From assembly GCF_002021565.1 (NCBI RefSeq), contig NZ_MSZX01000001.1, positions 248,027 to 312,026 on the forward strand: DNA of 64,000 nucleotides. Direction: 5' to 3'. Positions 1 through 8,982 of this stretch are shown in pieces. The notes under the pieces are model-generated. The model did not search any database. It was not told the DNA's origin and was given only the letters and a program-made list of their open reading frames with translations. The position numbers and the translations under genes are program-made. This DNA comes from Paenibacillus selenitireducens (GTDB lineage Bacteria > Bacillota > Bacilli > Paenibacillales > Paenibacillaceae). Position 1 is the first letter of the stretch. The number at the start of each line of letters is the position of its first letter.

Positions 1-1306
1 AAGCTTTTGCCCGTTTGGCAAGCGAACTCATAAATTGCAATCGTTCTTCTGTATCTGCATTTTCATTCCCTACGGACCATACAATAACGCTTGCTCGATT
101 ATAGTCTCTGATAATAAGCTCCGAGAGTTGATTTTCTGCATCTCGATAAGTATCGGGGTTATGGAATTCAATCGCCCAATATACCGGAATTTCCTCCCAT
201 AGCAGAATCCCCATTTCATCTGCAATCCGTGCAGCTTGTTCGGTATGCGGATAATGAGCAAGACGCATATAATTGCAGTTCATTTCCTTAGCAAGCTTGA
301 AATTCTCGATAATTTCAGCATCTGTTATCGCTTTTCCATGGAGGACGCTTTCTTCATGAGCTGCGATCCCTTTCAAATAGATGGGCTTGCCGTTGAGGAT
401 AATGTCATGACCTTGCACACGGATTTCCCGGAAACCGATTCGTTCTTGAATGGTATCCTCCATATACGTTACGGTAATGTCATATAGCTTTGGATTTTCT
501 GGAGACCATAGCTCCGGTTTCGCTTTTATCGTACATTGACCTTTACCATGACGTATTTGAATGGTTTCATGAATGTTGAGTTCGTTAATATCTATGTTTG
601 CCTGACCGTCAAGAGCTGCACCATCGATTTCGACGGAGATTTGAATATTTGAGAATGTTCCATCGGGCTTGAGAGATAGTTGGCAATTTTTAATGAAAGT
701 CCCTGGCAAGCGAATGAATTCAACATCACGATAGATACCTCCGTAGTTAAACCAATCTGTGTTCTTGCACGGGACGTTGCTCGCTTTGCGTGTGTTGTTT
801 GCCACGACGAGAATACGGTTCATAGCTTTCAATTCGTTGGTGACTTCGATATAAAATGGCGTTGATCCGCCTTTATGGCAGCCAAGAAATTGTTTGTTGA
901 GAAAGACTTTCGCATCGTAATTTACAGCACCAAATTTGAGGAAAACACGTTCTTCTCCGTGATTCTCATACTGGAAGGTGCGTGTAAATATCATGCTTCC
1001 TTCATAATAAAAATATTGTTCACGTTGCACATTCCAACAGGAAGGGATCGTCATTCGCTCCCATTCATCGAAGCTAAAGTCCATAGGATTATGCAAACCA
1101 TCATTGTCCACGTAATTTTCCTCGTACCATTTGGCACGAAGGCAAGTATCATACTGATCGACACCAAAATTCCAAAAACCATTCAGCGATTCTTTATTGC
1201 GACCATGATCAGTGATCATTGATTCATGTGTAATAGGTTTGGTTAAAAATAGATCTTCGTATGCCTCATTGTGAAGTTGATCAACATAATTTTTTGCGTG
1301 ATCCAT
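1..1306 (-). CDS. Glycoside hydrolase family 2 enzyme, beta-glucuronidase/beta-galactosidase type (3' end cut by window)
   Basis: The reading frame runs leftwards from ATG at 1306 and stays open to base 1, giving 435 codons, so the C-terminus lies outside the window. AGGAG sits 8 bases before the ATG. The order of segments is that of GH2: an N-terminal jelly-roll/sugar-binding region (SLNGFWNF near residue 43, NYDAKVFLN, TDWFNYGGIYRDV), an immunoglobulin-like middle domain, then a TIM barrel beginning with NGKPIYLKGIAAHEE. WSVGNEN supplies the general acid/base glutamate at about residue 415, close to Glu413 of the compact E. coli beta-glucuronidase, which is why I favour that subtype; beta-galactosidase cannot be excluded. 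No signal peptide is seen, so the enzyme is probably cytoplasmic and cleaves imported glycosides. It is divergent from the LysR gene at 1536. Confidence 0.88.
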   Translation of the reverse strand, partial: MDHAKNYVDQLHNEAYEDLFLTKPITHESMITDHGRNKESLNGFWNFGVDQYDTCLRAKWYEENYVDNDGLHNPMDFSFDEWERMTIPSCWNVQREQYFYYEGSMIFTRTFQYENHGEERVFLKFGAVNYDAKVFLNKQFLGCHKGGSTPFYIEVTNELKAMNRILVVANNTRKASNVPCKNTDWFNYGGIYRDVEFIRLPGTFIKNCQLSLKPDGTFSNIQISVEIDGAALDGQANIDINELNIHETIQIRHGKGQCTIKAKPELWSPENPKLYDITVTYMEDTIQERIGFREIRVQGHDIILNGKPIYLKGIAAHEESVLHGKAITDAEIIENFKLAKEMNCNYMRLAHYPHTEQAARIADEMGILLWEEIPVYWAIEFHNPDTYRDAENQLSELIIRDYNRASVIVWSVGNENADTEERLQFMSSLAKRAKA

Positions 1307-1535
1307 TGCAATCACTCCTCTTTCTCTGATGTATATAATTTGATTGATCTTCTTCTATTTAATCGTGTTTCGCAAATCTTAATAAGAAAAATTATTGACT
1401 TATATTGAAAAAAATTGACCATCTATTTTACTAGAGGTAAGCGATAGGATTTGCCGCGATTTCCCTTTTATTCTGCTTTGGAAATCCCTATACTTATCAG
1501 ATGAAAGTATCATTAGAGCGAAGGAAGTAAAAAGG

Positions 1536-2435
1536 ATGGATATACGCAAATTACATTACTTTATCGCGGTAGCGGAAGCACTTCATTTCAGCCGTGCTGC
1601 GGAAAAATTGAATATGACACAGCCACCCCTAAGTCAGCAAATTCAAGATTTGGAAGCAGAACTTGGCGTGAAACTGTTGGAACGCAATAAGAGGCAAGTT
1701 CGTCTTACACCTGCGGGGAACGTTTTCCTGGAGGAAGCAAAAATGATATTAGCTCAATTGGATCGATCCATTAAAACGACGCAACTGGCCAGCCAAGGAA
1801 TCATCGGACATTTAATCGTTGGATTTGTAGATTCAGCTGCGGGAGATATCATGGTAGATATTTTGAAAGTATTTCGGGAACGGTTCCCGCACATACAGCT
1901 AACATTATGCGAGATGACTTCCGCCCAGCAATGGCAGGCATTACATGACGGAACGATTCATGTCGGGTTTGTGCGTTTCATCGAATCGGCCAAGCATATC
2001 GACTATCGTACCTTTACCAACGAATCGCTTGTTGCCGTATTGCCCGAACAGCATCCGTTAGCCAGATTATCTTCAATTTCTGTCCGCTCTTTGGAACTCG
2101 AATCGTTCATTTTGTTTCCGCGTCATCTCGGCGTTTCATTTCATGATCTTATTCTTGGTTTTTGCGCACAACATGGCGTTTACCCGAAGATTGTACAGGA
2201 AGCCATTCAGATGTATACCATTGTCAACTTGGTAGCAGCCAATTTGGGCGTTTCCATCGTACCTTCTTCAGTTGCCGTTTTTCAGCGGAGTGGCGTCGTA
2301 TTTCGGCCCTTTGAGGAAAGTGTGCCGCCGGTTCCCCTGTATACTGCTTGGAGAACCGACGTGAATAAAGCAGTCTTATCAGCATTTCTAAAGACCGTGG
2401 AAGAAGTGAGTTCAATAGCCATTGGTAACAGATAA
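1536..2435 (+). CDS. LysR family transcriptional regulator
   Basis: A 299-residue protein of typical LysR length. The N-terminal winged HTH is clear (MDIRKLHYFIAVAEALHFSR, then AAEKLNMTQPPLSQQIQDLE at about residues 21-40), followed by a periplasmic-binding-like effector domain from about residue 90. A purine-rich GGAAG stretch precedes the ATG. The gene is divergent from the GH2 gene, with 229 bases between the starts, and convergent with the aldo/keto reductase, whose stop lies 8 bases away. LysR proteins usually act on a divergent neighbour, so the GH2 gene is the natural candidate target. The effector is unknown. Confidence 0.92.
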   Translation: MDIRKLHYFIAVAEALHFSRAAEKLNMTQPPLSQQIQDLEAELGVKLLERNKRQVRLTPAGNVFLEEAKMILAQLDRSIKTTQLASQGIIGHLIVGFVDSAAGDIMVDILKVFRERFPHIQLTLCEMTSAQQWQALHDGTIHVGFVRFIESAKHIDYRTFTNESLVAVLPEQHPLARLSSISVRSLELESFILFPRHLGVSFHDLILGFCAQHGVYPKIVQEAIQMYTIVNLVAANLGVSIVPSSVAVFQRSGVVFRPFEESVPPVPLYTAWRTDVNKAVLSAFLKTVEEVSSIAIGNR

Positions 2436-2443
2436 TACGGGAG

Positions 2444-3433
2444 TTAACCGGTTTTAGCTGGATCGCGTTCAATTAGCCCATCTAATGTCGTATCAATTTG
2501 ACGCATCACCTCAGGGTCAAGACGAACCCCTGCAGCTTTGACGTTTTCTTGTACTTGCTCTGGTTTGGATGCCCCAATGATGGCGGCTGACACCTGTGGA
2601 TTTTGCAGCACCCATGCGATTGCAAGCTGAGGTAATGTTAACCCGGCTTCACTCGCGATAGAGGAGAGCTTAGATACGGCCTGCAATACTTCGGATCGCA
2701 GCCATTGACCAGCTAATCGTTCGAAAAATGGAGCTCCCGCTGAAGTCGAAGCACGTGACCCTTGCGGCAACGGTTTGTCCGGCGCATACTTCCCGGATAG
2801 AATTCCTTGTGCAAGAGGCGACCAGACCACTTGTCCGATTCCTTCTCGTTCACATGCGTGAACGACTTCCGTTTCGATGACACGCCATAACATCGAATAT
2901 TGCGGCTGACTCGCCACCAGGGGAACCTTCAGCTCTCGCGCTAATGCAGCACCTTTGGTAATCTGGTCTGCCGTCCATTCACTGATCCCGACATATAGAA
3001 CTTTTCCTTGCCGAACTAGATCCGAAAAGGCCAGAAAAGTTTCTTCGAGGGATACGGTCGAATCAAAACGGTGGGCGTAATAGACATCGACGTAATCCGT
3101 CTGTAATCTGCTTAGTGAAGCGTGGCAGGCTTCCATGATATGTTTTCGGGAAAGACCTCTGTCGTTGTGTCCTGTTCCTGTCGGATGGTATACCTTGGTG
3201 CATAATTCCAAGCTCTCCCGACGCAATCCTCGCAAGGCTTGACCTAACACGGTCTCTGCCCTCGTTTCCGAGTACGCATCCGCCGTATCAAATGTCGTAA
3301 TCCCGGCATCCAGTGCTGCATGAACACAGGCATAGGCCGTCTCATTGTCCACTTGAGCGCCGTGGGTAATCCAGTTTCCGTAAGCGATCTGACTTATTGC
3401 TAAACCGCTGGTTCCTAGTTTTTGATAGATCAT
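2444..3433 (-). CDS. Aldo/keto reductase (Kv-beta/YvgN-like group)
   Basis: A 329-residue NADP-dependent aldo/keto reductase, expected to reduce aldehydes or ketones in the cytoplasm. The start is placed at 3433, where AAAGGAGG precedes ATG and the family start MIYQKLGTSGL follows; an in-frame ATG 24 bases upstream lacks a ribosome site. Visible family features are FDTADAYS (catalytic Asp and Tyr), the Lys in ELCTKVY, DVYYAHRFD (catalytic His region) and a C-terminal NADP-phosphate site, AAIIGASKPEQ. It is not the same subfamily as the second aldo/keto reductase at 60.6 kb. Its substrate cannot be told from sequence. The gene converges with the LysR gene and is separated by 201 bases from the MarR gene on the other strand. 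Confidence 0.9.
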   Translation of the reverse strand: MIYQKLGTSGLAISQIAYGNWITHGAQVDNETAYACVHAALDAGITTFDTADAYSETRAETVLGQALRGLRRESLELCTKVYHPTGTGHNDRGLSRKHIMEACHASLSRLQTDYVDVYYAHRFDSTVSLEETFLAFSDLVRQGKVLYVGISEWTADQITKGAALARELKVPLVASQPQYSMLWRVIETEVVHACEREGIGQVVWSPLAQGILSGKYAPDKPLPQGSRASTSAGAPFFERLAGQWLRSEVLQAVSKLSSIASEAGLTLPQLAIAWVLQNPQVSAAIIGASKPEQVQENVKAAGVRLDPEVMRQIDTTLDGLIERDPAKTG

Positions 3434-3597
3434 GTTTATTCCTCCTTTAGATAACAATTCGATCGTAGCAAACCTCTATTCATAGGTGAAATATTCTTTT
3501 CTGTACGTTTTGATTCGAAAAACATATAACTGGATCGGGGGTCTTCACCTCGGAACTGGGATTGACTCTGGCTAGTCCCGAAATTATAATGGTCATA

Positions 3598-3610
3598 GCA
3601 ACTATAATCA
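3598..3610 (+). promoter_or_regulatory. 13-bp motif shared by the MarR and MFS promoters, copy 1
   Basis: GCAACTATAATCA lies directly upstream of the marR-like start at 3635 and recurs exactly at 4112-4124, upstream of the MFS gene. Both copies are followed by a purine and flanked by similar bases (ATRGCAACTATAATCA). The shared element in front of the regulator and of its likely target suggests a MarR operator or a shared promoter element; this is inference. Confidence 0.5.
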
Positions 3611-3634
3611 TGTCATATAATAAGGAGACTCCCT

Positions 3635-4060
3635 TTGGAATTAGAAAAGTATATAGGTGTTGTCGTACACCGGGCAGATTTGAAGCTTAACAATTTTTAT
3701 CAGAAAGTGGTAAACCCTTTTGATATTACAGTAGATCAATGGGAGATATTAGTCATTCTTTGGGAAAAAGAAGGTATCACCCAAAAAGACCTTGCGGAAA
3801 GACTGTATAAAGATCAGACGAACATTGCTCGGATGTTGTTCAAGCTTGAAAAAAAGGGCTTTGTTCATCGTGTAACCCATGAGACGGACCGCAGATCGTT
3901 GCGTGTTTACTTAACGGCAAAAGGCAGGGACATTAAAGAGGAGATCCTTGCTCCGTCGATTGAGGCCTATAAGAAAACGATCGAAGGATTATCCGAGCAT
4001 GAAGTTGAAACATTTAGAAGAATACTAGCAGTGATGTATAACAACGTGAAGGACCTGTAG
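3635..4060 (+). CDS. MarR family transcriptional regulator
   Basis: A 141-residue winged-helix regulator beginning at TTG (3635), chosen because AAGGAG stands 6 bases upstream and no ATG occurs earlier in the protein. The DNA-binding core reads ITQKDLAERLYKDQTNIARM at about residues 48-67 and is followed by the wing (LEKKGFVHRVTHETDRRSLR), typical of MarR/SlyA proteins. The MFS transporter gene starts 150 bases downstream on the same strand, and a 13-bp motif is shared between their promoters, so the two probably form a drug-responsive repressor and efflux pair. The ligand is unknown. Confidence 0.92.
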   Translation: MELEKYIGVVVHRADLKLNNFYQKVVNPFDITVDQWEILVILWEKEGITQKDLAERLYKDQTNIARMLFKLEKKGFVHRVTHETDRRSLRVYLTAKGRDIKEEILAPSIEAYKKTIEGLSEHEVETFRRILAVMYNNVKDL

Positions 4061-4111
4061 AAATTCAGGTCCCAACGTTTTAAAATATATTACGGTCTTA
4101 TAGATGCTATG

Positions 4112-4174
4112 GCAACTATAATCAAGACCATTATTTATCGTGTCTGAATTTATATTATATACTTGTCAAGACAA
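4112..4174 (+). promoter_or_regulatory. Candidate MarR operator region of the MFS gene
   Basis: Two signals lie in this short gap. The first is the exact 13-bp repeat GCAACTATAATCA at 4112-4124, also present before the MarR gene. The second is a perfect palindrome, TTGTC-AA-GACAA, at 4163-4174, just after an AT-rich stretch that could hold the -10 box. A palindrome of this size at the start of transcription fits dimeric MarR binding. Which of the two is bound was not tested. Confidence 0.5.
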
Positions 4175-4209
4175 CTACCGCTTTGGCAAGTAAATGGAGA
4201 GGTGCGAGC

Positions 4210-5586
4210 ATGGAAAAGAGTGAAAGCAAAACAGGAATTTTTGACGTCCGTTATAGAGCTTTGACAATCGGCATCATTTTGGCTGTTAGTACCGTAGCGT
4301 TCGAGGGTTTAGCTATAACAACGATTGCTCCCAATCTGGCACAGCATCTAGACGGTATTCACTTATATGGCTGGATATTTAGCGCCTTTCTGTTGTCGCA
4401 AATATTAGGCACGATGGTCGTCGGCCAGCAAATCGGCAAAATAGGCGTGTATCGTTCATTTTCCTGGTCTATTGTTATTTTTGTGGTAGGTATTGTGATA
4501 GCGGCTACCTCCATGAATATGTCGATGATCATCGGGGGAAGAGTGTTCCAAGGTTTTGGCGCTGGGGCGATTGTAACATGTGTATACTACAGTATTACAT
4601 TAAGCTATCCCGATGCACTTAGAACGAAAATTTTGGCTGCTTTCTCTAGCGCTTATATTTTGCCTGCTTTGATCGGGCCTTATATTGCTGGGTTGCTGGC
4701 GGAATATGTATCGTGGAGATTCGTGTTCTGGCTTGTATTGCCATTGATCGGATTGGCCGTATTCCTGACGCTTCCTTCATTTCGCAAGCTGCAAGCGGAT
4801 AACATGCCGGTTAGAAAAAGTAGTCGTAAAGAAGGCTACGCTATAATGCTAACGATAGGCACGGGGCTGCTGCTGTCCGGATTGGGGTATATATCCGATT
4901 GGAAAGGTATTGTACTTTCATGTTTAGGGTTGATCATCATGGTCTGGCCTCTGCAAAAGCTGCTCCCCGAAGGCACGTTCATCGTCAAGAAAGGGCTTCC
5001 GGCAACGATCGTATCAAGGGGGTTGTATGTTGCGTGCTACGTTGCTACCGAAAGCTACGTTGTATTGGCATTAACGAAAGTGAGAGGATTGTCAGCAGAC
5101 CTTGCCGGGTTGATTGTCGCTGCGGGTGCCTTAAGCTGGTCCACGGCAGCTTGGCTGCAATCTAAACTGGACGAGAGGGATCGCGGTCGTGGTAGAAAAA
5201 GACGGATTATAATCGGTATCGGGTTCATGATCGTGGGGGTTTCGCTGGTCATTACGGCTGTAAGGTTTGAGAGCGGCGGAGTAGTATTTGCCGTGATTTC
5301 ACAAATATTTACGGGCTTCGGCATTGGCTTGGCAAACCCGACCACTGGAGCCATTGCGCTGAAACATGCTAAGCCAGGCGAGGAAGGCGAAATTTCCGCC
5401 TATCTTCAATTTGTTGACGCTTTTTGTCCGGGATTAAGCATCGGAATAGGCGGAGCATTGATTGCTGTAAGCGAACATTTTAACGGAGGTATCTTTACGG
5501 GGATAATGTTGGCCTTATGTACTCAGTTGCTTTTCGTCCTTTTGAGCTTTATCGTGTCTTTCCGTATTGCAGAGAGGAGCGATTAG
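4210..5586 (+). CDS. MFS multidrug/efflux transporter
   Basis: A 458-residue polytopic membrane protein of the major facilitator superfamily with about 12 or more hydrophobic helices. ATG at 4210 is preferred over a TTG 27 bases upstream because GGAGAGGTG precedes it. The segment GRVFQGFGAGAIVTCVYYS near residue 110 and the loop VGQQIGKIGVYR resemble the conserved MFS motifs of drug:proton antiporters of the DHA group. An arginine/lysine-rich cytoplasmic loop (LDERDRGRGRKRR) separates two late helices. Its position downstream of a MarR gene suggests induction by a toxic compound that releases the repressor. The substrate is unknown. Confidence 0.88.
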   Translation: MEKSESKTGIFDVRYRALTIGIILAVSTVAFEGLAITTIAPNLAQHLDGIHLYGWIFSAFLLSQILGTMVVGQQIGKIGVYRSFSWSIVIFVVGIVIAATSMNMSMIIGGRVFQGFGAGAIVTCVYYSITLSYPDALRTKILAAFSSAYILPALIGPYIAGLLAEYVSWRFVFWLVLPLIGLAVFLTLPSFRKLQADNMPVRKSSRKEGYAIMLTIGTGLLLSGLGYISDWKGIVLSCLGLIIMVWPLQKLLPEGTFIVKKGLPATIVSRGLYVACYVATESYVVLALTKVRGLSADLAGLIVAAGALSWSTAAWLQSKLDERDRGRGRKRRIIIGIGFMIVGVSLVITAVRFESGGVVFAVISQIFTGFGIGLANPTTGAIALKHAKPGEEGEISAYLQFVDAFCPGLSIGIGGALIAVSEHFNGGIFTGIMLALCTQLLFVLLSFIVSFRIAERSD

Positions 5587-5673
5587 AAAGGATATTGTTG
5601 GTGGTAGAGTTTCGTTGCGGCGGACTAGACGCTCCAAGTCATCGAATGATATGATGAACAATGGGTGAAGAAA

Positions 5674-6300
5674 ATGACAAATGAAACTATGAACAATGAA
5701 ACATCGAACAGCAGCAATGAAGAAACCGTTTCAGAAGAGAAATGGACTGAACTGATTCAAGCTGTACATCATAATGGTCTCGTTGCTTTGGAAAGATACT
5801 ACAATGATGTCCAAGGACAGGTGTTGAACCACGAAGTTTACGGCCCTATTTTTATTTATCAAGTGAAAGATGATTCGGATAGCGGATATGTATGCGGATT
5901 TTTCCTTCGCGAATTGATCGAGAAGTTCCAATCGGCCAATAAACCGGAGGAATGGATGGCATCCTTTTTCGTGGAGTTGATGAAGAACAAGGGTGGTAAA
6001 TTGCTGCCGAAATCTCCAGAGAACGAAGAAGAAGCCAAGGCACTCATTGATCAAGTGCTCATCCCGCAGTGTATTGCGACGGTTCAAGAAGAGTTTCCTG
6101 AGCAAGTTCATGCAGGTTTGGATTGGAATGAAGAGCATGGTCCCGTGTTTGAGGCGGGATTTCCAGTGATCAGCGAAGGGAATAACACCTGCGCATTTCC
6201 TGTCCACTTTTTGCTGATGCAGTTACTGTTGAATCGGGATCCTGCCGATTTGATTCTTCAAGGGTTATACAAAATTCAGGAAGAACATGGTCTTACGTAA
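5674..6300 (+). CDS. Conserved hypothetical soluble protein
   Basis: I do not recognise this 208-residue acidic, soluble protein. The start at ATG 5674 is preferred over GTG 5665 because GGGTGA lies just ahead of it. The first 25 residues are low complexity (rich in Asn, Thr, Ser and Glu) and are followed by a globular region with a repeated theme: NHEVYGPIFIYQVKDD and later DWNEEHGPVFEAGFPV, which may be two related halves. There is no signal peptide or membrane helix. It lies 87 bases after the MFS gene and is closed by a strong terminator, so it may be the last gene of the MarR-MFS unit. Confidence 0.7.
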   Translation: MTNETMNNETSNSSNEETVSEEKWTELIQAVHHNGLVALERYYNDVQGQVLNHEVYGPIFIYQVKDDSDSGYVCGFFLRELIEKFQSANKPEEWMASFFVELMKNKGGKLLPKSPENEEEAKALIDQVLIPQCIATVQEEFPEQVHAGLDWNEEHGPVFEAGFPVISEGNNTCAFPVHFLLMQLLLNRDPADLILQGLYKIQEEHGLT

Positions 6301-6315
6301 TAAGGAGATCACAAG

Positions 6316-6341
6316 AAGCCTTGTCCCACAAGGCTTTTTTT
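6316..6341 (+). terminator. Rho-independent terminator after the hypothetical gene
   Basis: AAGCCTTGT-CCC-ACAAGGCTT forms a perfect 9-bp stem with a 3-base loop and runs into a stretch of T residues. Confidence 0.9.
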
Positions 6342-6475
6342 CTTGCTATCGATTAAGATTCCTCGAAGTACCCCTCAAGTAACGATTCGAACATTTCTCG
6401 GCTTTTCTAGAATCCATCCATCATTTTGTTATCCATTGTTCCTTACTCTAGTGATCTCATTTCTGACCGCACGGT

Positions 6476-7372
6476 CTATTTCGTATATGGATTCTGCCGA
6501 ATCATCTGAATCAGGTTTTTTGCAGCAGCTGACAGCTCTTCGTCTTTACGTGTACAGATGGCAATCGTATTTTGAAGATGGATGCCGTCAACATACACTC
6601 GGCATAACTCACCGCGCTCGACATAATCGCGTACAACTAACGAAGACACGAAGTTTGCTCCATAACCTGCAATAACCGCTGTGATCGCCTCGTGCAATCC
6701 ATTGAATTGCAATGTGATTCTGGGCGCTGGCGTGCTGTATGTTCGACATAACGCGAGTAATCTTTCACGTGTCGAACTCCCTTTTTCTCGCATGACAAAA
6801 GGTTCCCTCATCATTTCGAGCAGCGAAACATGCTGGTTTGCACATCGGTGATTCGGCGCAACGACAAACCATAGCTCATCTTGAAACAACTCCTCGGTCT
6901 GAATCGTATCCGGATATTCTTCCGGTAAACCTCCATAAATCGCTAAATCGACATCCACATTCAAAAGCTGCTTCAGCGCATCATTTGAATTGGTTGTGGT
7001 AATTGTCATTTCGACTTGTTCATATTGCTGCTTAAACTTTGCAATCCACGTGGGTATCAGAAAATGTGCAGGCAAATACGTCGCGGCTAATCGAATATGT
7101 CCGTTAGTGCCATTCTGGTAGTCCTGCGAAAATTGTTCGATTTGCTGTTCAACGGCAAAAAGTCTCTTTGCGAGCAGAGCCATTTTTTTACCGGCTTCCG
7201 TCAGAGCAATCCCTCTTCCTTGAGGTTTAAGCAGGGAGATGGATAGTTCTTTTTCGAATTTTTTAACCTGCGCCGTAATAGATGGTTGACTTATATTTAA
7301 TATTTCTGAAGTCCGCGTTACACTTCCTGTTGAGGCGATCACATGAAACAATCGTAATGCATGCAGATTCAT
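6476..7372 (-). CDS. LysR family transcriptional regulator
   Basis: A 298-residue LysR protein. The N-terminal HTH is MNLHALRLFHVIASTGSVTR then TSEILNISQPSITAQVKKFE, and the effector domain follows from about residue 90 (HIRLAATYLPAHFLIPTW). ATG 7372 is chosen over TTG 7378 because AGGAGA is 10 bases from the ATG but only 3 from the TTG. The gene is divergent from the O-methyltransferase at 7501 with an AT-rich 128-bp gap, the usual arrangement for a LysR regulator and its target. The coinducer is unknown. Confidence 0.92.
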   Translation of the reverse strand: MNLHALRLFHVIASTGSVTRTSEILNISQPSITAQVKKFEKELSISLLKPQGRGIALTEAGKKMALLAKRLFAVEQQIEQFSQDYQNGTNGHIRLAATYLPAHFLIPTWIAKFKQQYEQVEMTITTTNSNDALKQLLNVDVDLAIYGGLPEEYPDTIQTEELFQDELWFVVAPNHRCANQHVSLLEMMREPFVMREKGSSTRERLLALCRTYSTPAPRITLQFNGLHEAITAVIAGYGANFVSSLVVRDYVERGELCRVYVDGIHLQNTIAICTRKDEELSAAAKNLIQMIRQNPYTK

Positions 7373-7500
7373 ACCCAAGTCTCCTATCGCTAAAATTATA
7401 TAATTATTATATAAGTATCGCTAAAACATATATTATATTTATCATTTTAATTCATTTACAATAAAACCTGAAGTTAATAATAACGAGGAGCGTGATCGCC

Positions 7501-8172
7501 ATGCGTCAATCGAATACGTGGGAGATAGTCGATCAGTATATTACGGAGTGTCTCATTCCCTATGATTCTGTTCTTGAAGAGGTATTGCTTGCGAATAAAC
7601 AAGCAGGACTGCCTCCAATTGATGTAGCACCGAACCAAGGGAAATTATTGAACATTTGGGTTCAAATGAAGCAGGCCAAACGTGTTCTGGAAATCGGTAC
7701 GTTAGGGGGATACAGCACGATTTGGATGGCTAGAGCGCTGCCTGCGGATGGACATTTGGTGACGCTAGAATTGGAGCCGCGGCATGCTGAGGTGGCGCAA
7801 GCGAATTTCGTCCATGCGGGGGTGGATCATCGCATTGAGCTTCGCGTGGGAAATGCGCTGGATCAATTGGCGAAGCTAGAACAAGAGAATACCGAACCAT
7901 TCGATTTGATCTTCATCGATGCGGATAAACCGAACAATCCGCATTACCTCAAATGGGCATTGCAGTTCTCCCGCCCTGGCACGGTTATTATTGGCGATAA
8001 TGTCGTACGCGCCGGCGAGGTGGTTGACGTGCACAGTACCGATCCCCGCATTCATGGCGTCAGAGCCTTTTACGATATGCTGGCGGCGGAGCCGAGCATC
8101 GACGCGACAGCGATTCAGACGGTCGGCAGCAAAGGGTATGATGGATTCGCCATCGGGATCGTGCGGGGATAA
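7501..8172 (+). CDS. Class I SAM-dependent O-methyltransferase (caffeoyl-CoA/catechol type)
   Basis: A 223-residue soluble methyltransferase that should transfer a methyl group from S-adenosylmethionine to a hydroxyl of a small, probably catechol-like, substrate. The SAM-binding motif is VLEIGTLGGYSTIWMA, followed by the acidic loop VTLELEPRHAEVA, and the metal-binding motif is FIDADKPNN with GDNVV downstream, all characteristic of the divalent-metal-dependent O-methyltransferase 3 family. ATG 7501 lies 10 bases after GAGGAG; an upstream GTG at 7492 is too close to that site. It is divergent from a LysR gene that probably controls it. Confidence 0.9.
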   Translation: MRQSNTWEIVDQYITECLIPYDSVLEEVLLANKQAGLPPIDVAPNQGKLLNIWVQMKQAKRVLEIGTLGGYSTIWMARALPADGHLVTLELEPRHAEVAQANFVHAGVDHRIELRVGNALDQLAKLEQENTEPFDLIFIDADKPNNPHYLKWALQFSRPGTVIIGDNVVRAGEVVDVHSTDPRIHGVRAFYDMLAAEPSIDATAIQTVGSKGYDGFAIGIVRG

Positions 8173-8189
8173 ATACGAGCAAGTGAAAA

Positions 8190-8217
8190 AAGCAGCCGTG
8201 ATGAGGCTGCTTTTTTT
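8190..8217. terminator. Bidirectional terminator between the O-methyltransferase and TetR genes
   Basis: AAGCAGCC-gtgatga-GGCTGCTT has an A-run before it and a T-run after it, so it can end transcription from both converging genes. Confidence 0.88.
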
Positions 8218-8220
8218 CGT

Positions 8221-8790
8221 TTATGAAGTCTTAATCAGCTCTTTGGCATGCTGCTTCCCTGCCGTGAGGAGGTTGTCGCTTAGCGTGGAATCACTAACAG
8301 ATCGTGCCAGCAATAGCGTTCCAACCATGGAGCTGAGCAAGGCACTGGCTGTAGATTTATCGACTTCCGCCAGATCGGCGAGAAAATCAATCATACGCTC
8401 TACCTCTTGGGTGAAGATGTTCCGAACCTCCTCCGAGGATCGGGATATTTCACTGGAAAGGGCAGGGAGAATGCAGCCCATCTCTGTTCTGTCACGGTGC
8501 TGCTGGCTGAGATAATAATGGATGACCGCGTTGATTTTGGGTTCTTGCTTCTCCTGGTTAGCGGCTTCTTGCAGAAGTGCAATCGTATCGCTTATAGCAT
8601 ACTGGCAGGCTTCGGCGACCAGCTGTTCTTTGTTGTCAAAATGTGAATAGAACCCACCATGGGTTAGACCTGCTCCTTTCATAATGACAGGAACGCTGAT
8701 GTCGCGAATCCCATTCATACGGAAAGCTTGGGCAGCACTTTCAATGATCCTGCCTCGAACTTTTATCTTATGGCCTTCAGGATAAGGCAT
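8221..8790 (-). CDS. TetR/AcrR family transcriptional repressor
   Basis: A 189-residue TetR protein. The HTH is at the N-terminus (RIIESAAQAFRMNGIRDISV then GGFYSHFDNKEQLVAEAC), and the rest is the helical ligand-binding domain. ATG 8790 is chosen because CGGAG lies 8 bases upstream; an in-frame ATG at 8811 has no ribosome site. The gene is divergent from the Lpd-MFP-permease operon. A 16-bp perfect inverted repeat overlaps that operon's promoter, and a related AT-rich element (8821-8846) lies before the tetR gene itself. Repression of both genes is therefore likely. The GGFYSHF motif is typical of the NemR/YxaF-like subgroup responding to reactive or toxic small molecules, but the ligand here is unknown. 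Confidence 0.92.
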   Translation of the reverse strand: MPYPEGHKIKVRGRIIESAAQAFRMNGIRDISVPVIMKGAGLTHGGFYSHFDNKEQLVAEACQYAISDTIALLQEAANQEKQEPKINAVIHYYLSQQHRDRTEMGCILPALSSEISRSSEEVRNIFTQEVERMIDFLADLAEVDKSTASALLSSMVGTLLLARSVSDSTLSDNLLTAGKQHAKELIKTS

Positions 8791-8905
8791 CACAATCACT
8801 CCGTTACTCATAATACGTCTTTAAAATATTATAGTTATCATAATTAAGCGTGTCAATTTCCCTCGTGCAACCGTTATGTTCCAGGCAAGTGAATGGTCTG
8901 AGCTA

Positions 8906-8960
8906 TTGACGGTTTTAAAATATGATGATTATAATATATTACGGTCATCATATTTTAAAA
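8906..8960 (+). promoter_or_regulatory. Promoter with overlapping TetR-type operator for the Lpd operon
   Basis: A sigma-A promoter is visible as TTGACG at 8906-8911, an 18-bp spacer and TATAAT at 8930-8935. A perfect 16-bp inverted repeat overlaps it: arm TTTTAAAATATGATGA at 8913-8928 inside the spacer, and the complementary arm TCATCATATTTTAAAA at 8945-8960, just past the expected start point. Binding would cover the core promoter and block initiation. Confidence 0.8.
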
Positions 8961-8982
8961 GTGATTTTAGGAGGTACTAGGT

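Noticed and set aside
875-1222. Plus-strand ORF opposite the GH2 gene
   Set aside because: It is the complement of a clearly conserved GH2 domain and has no family features of its own.
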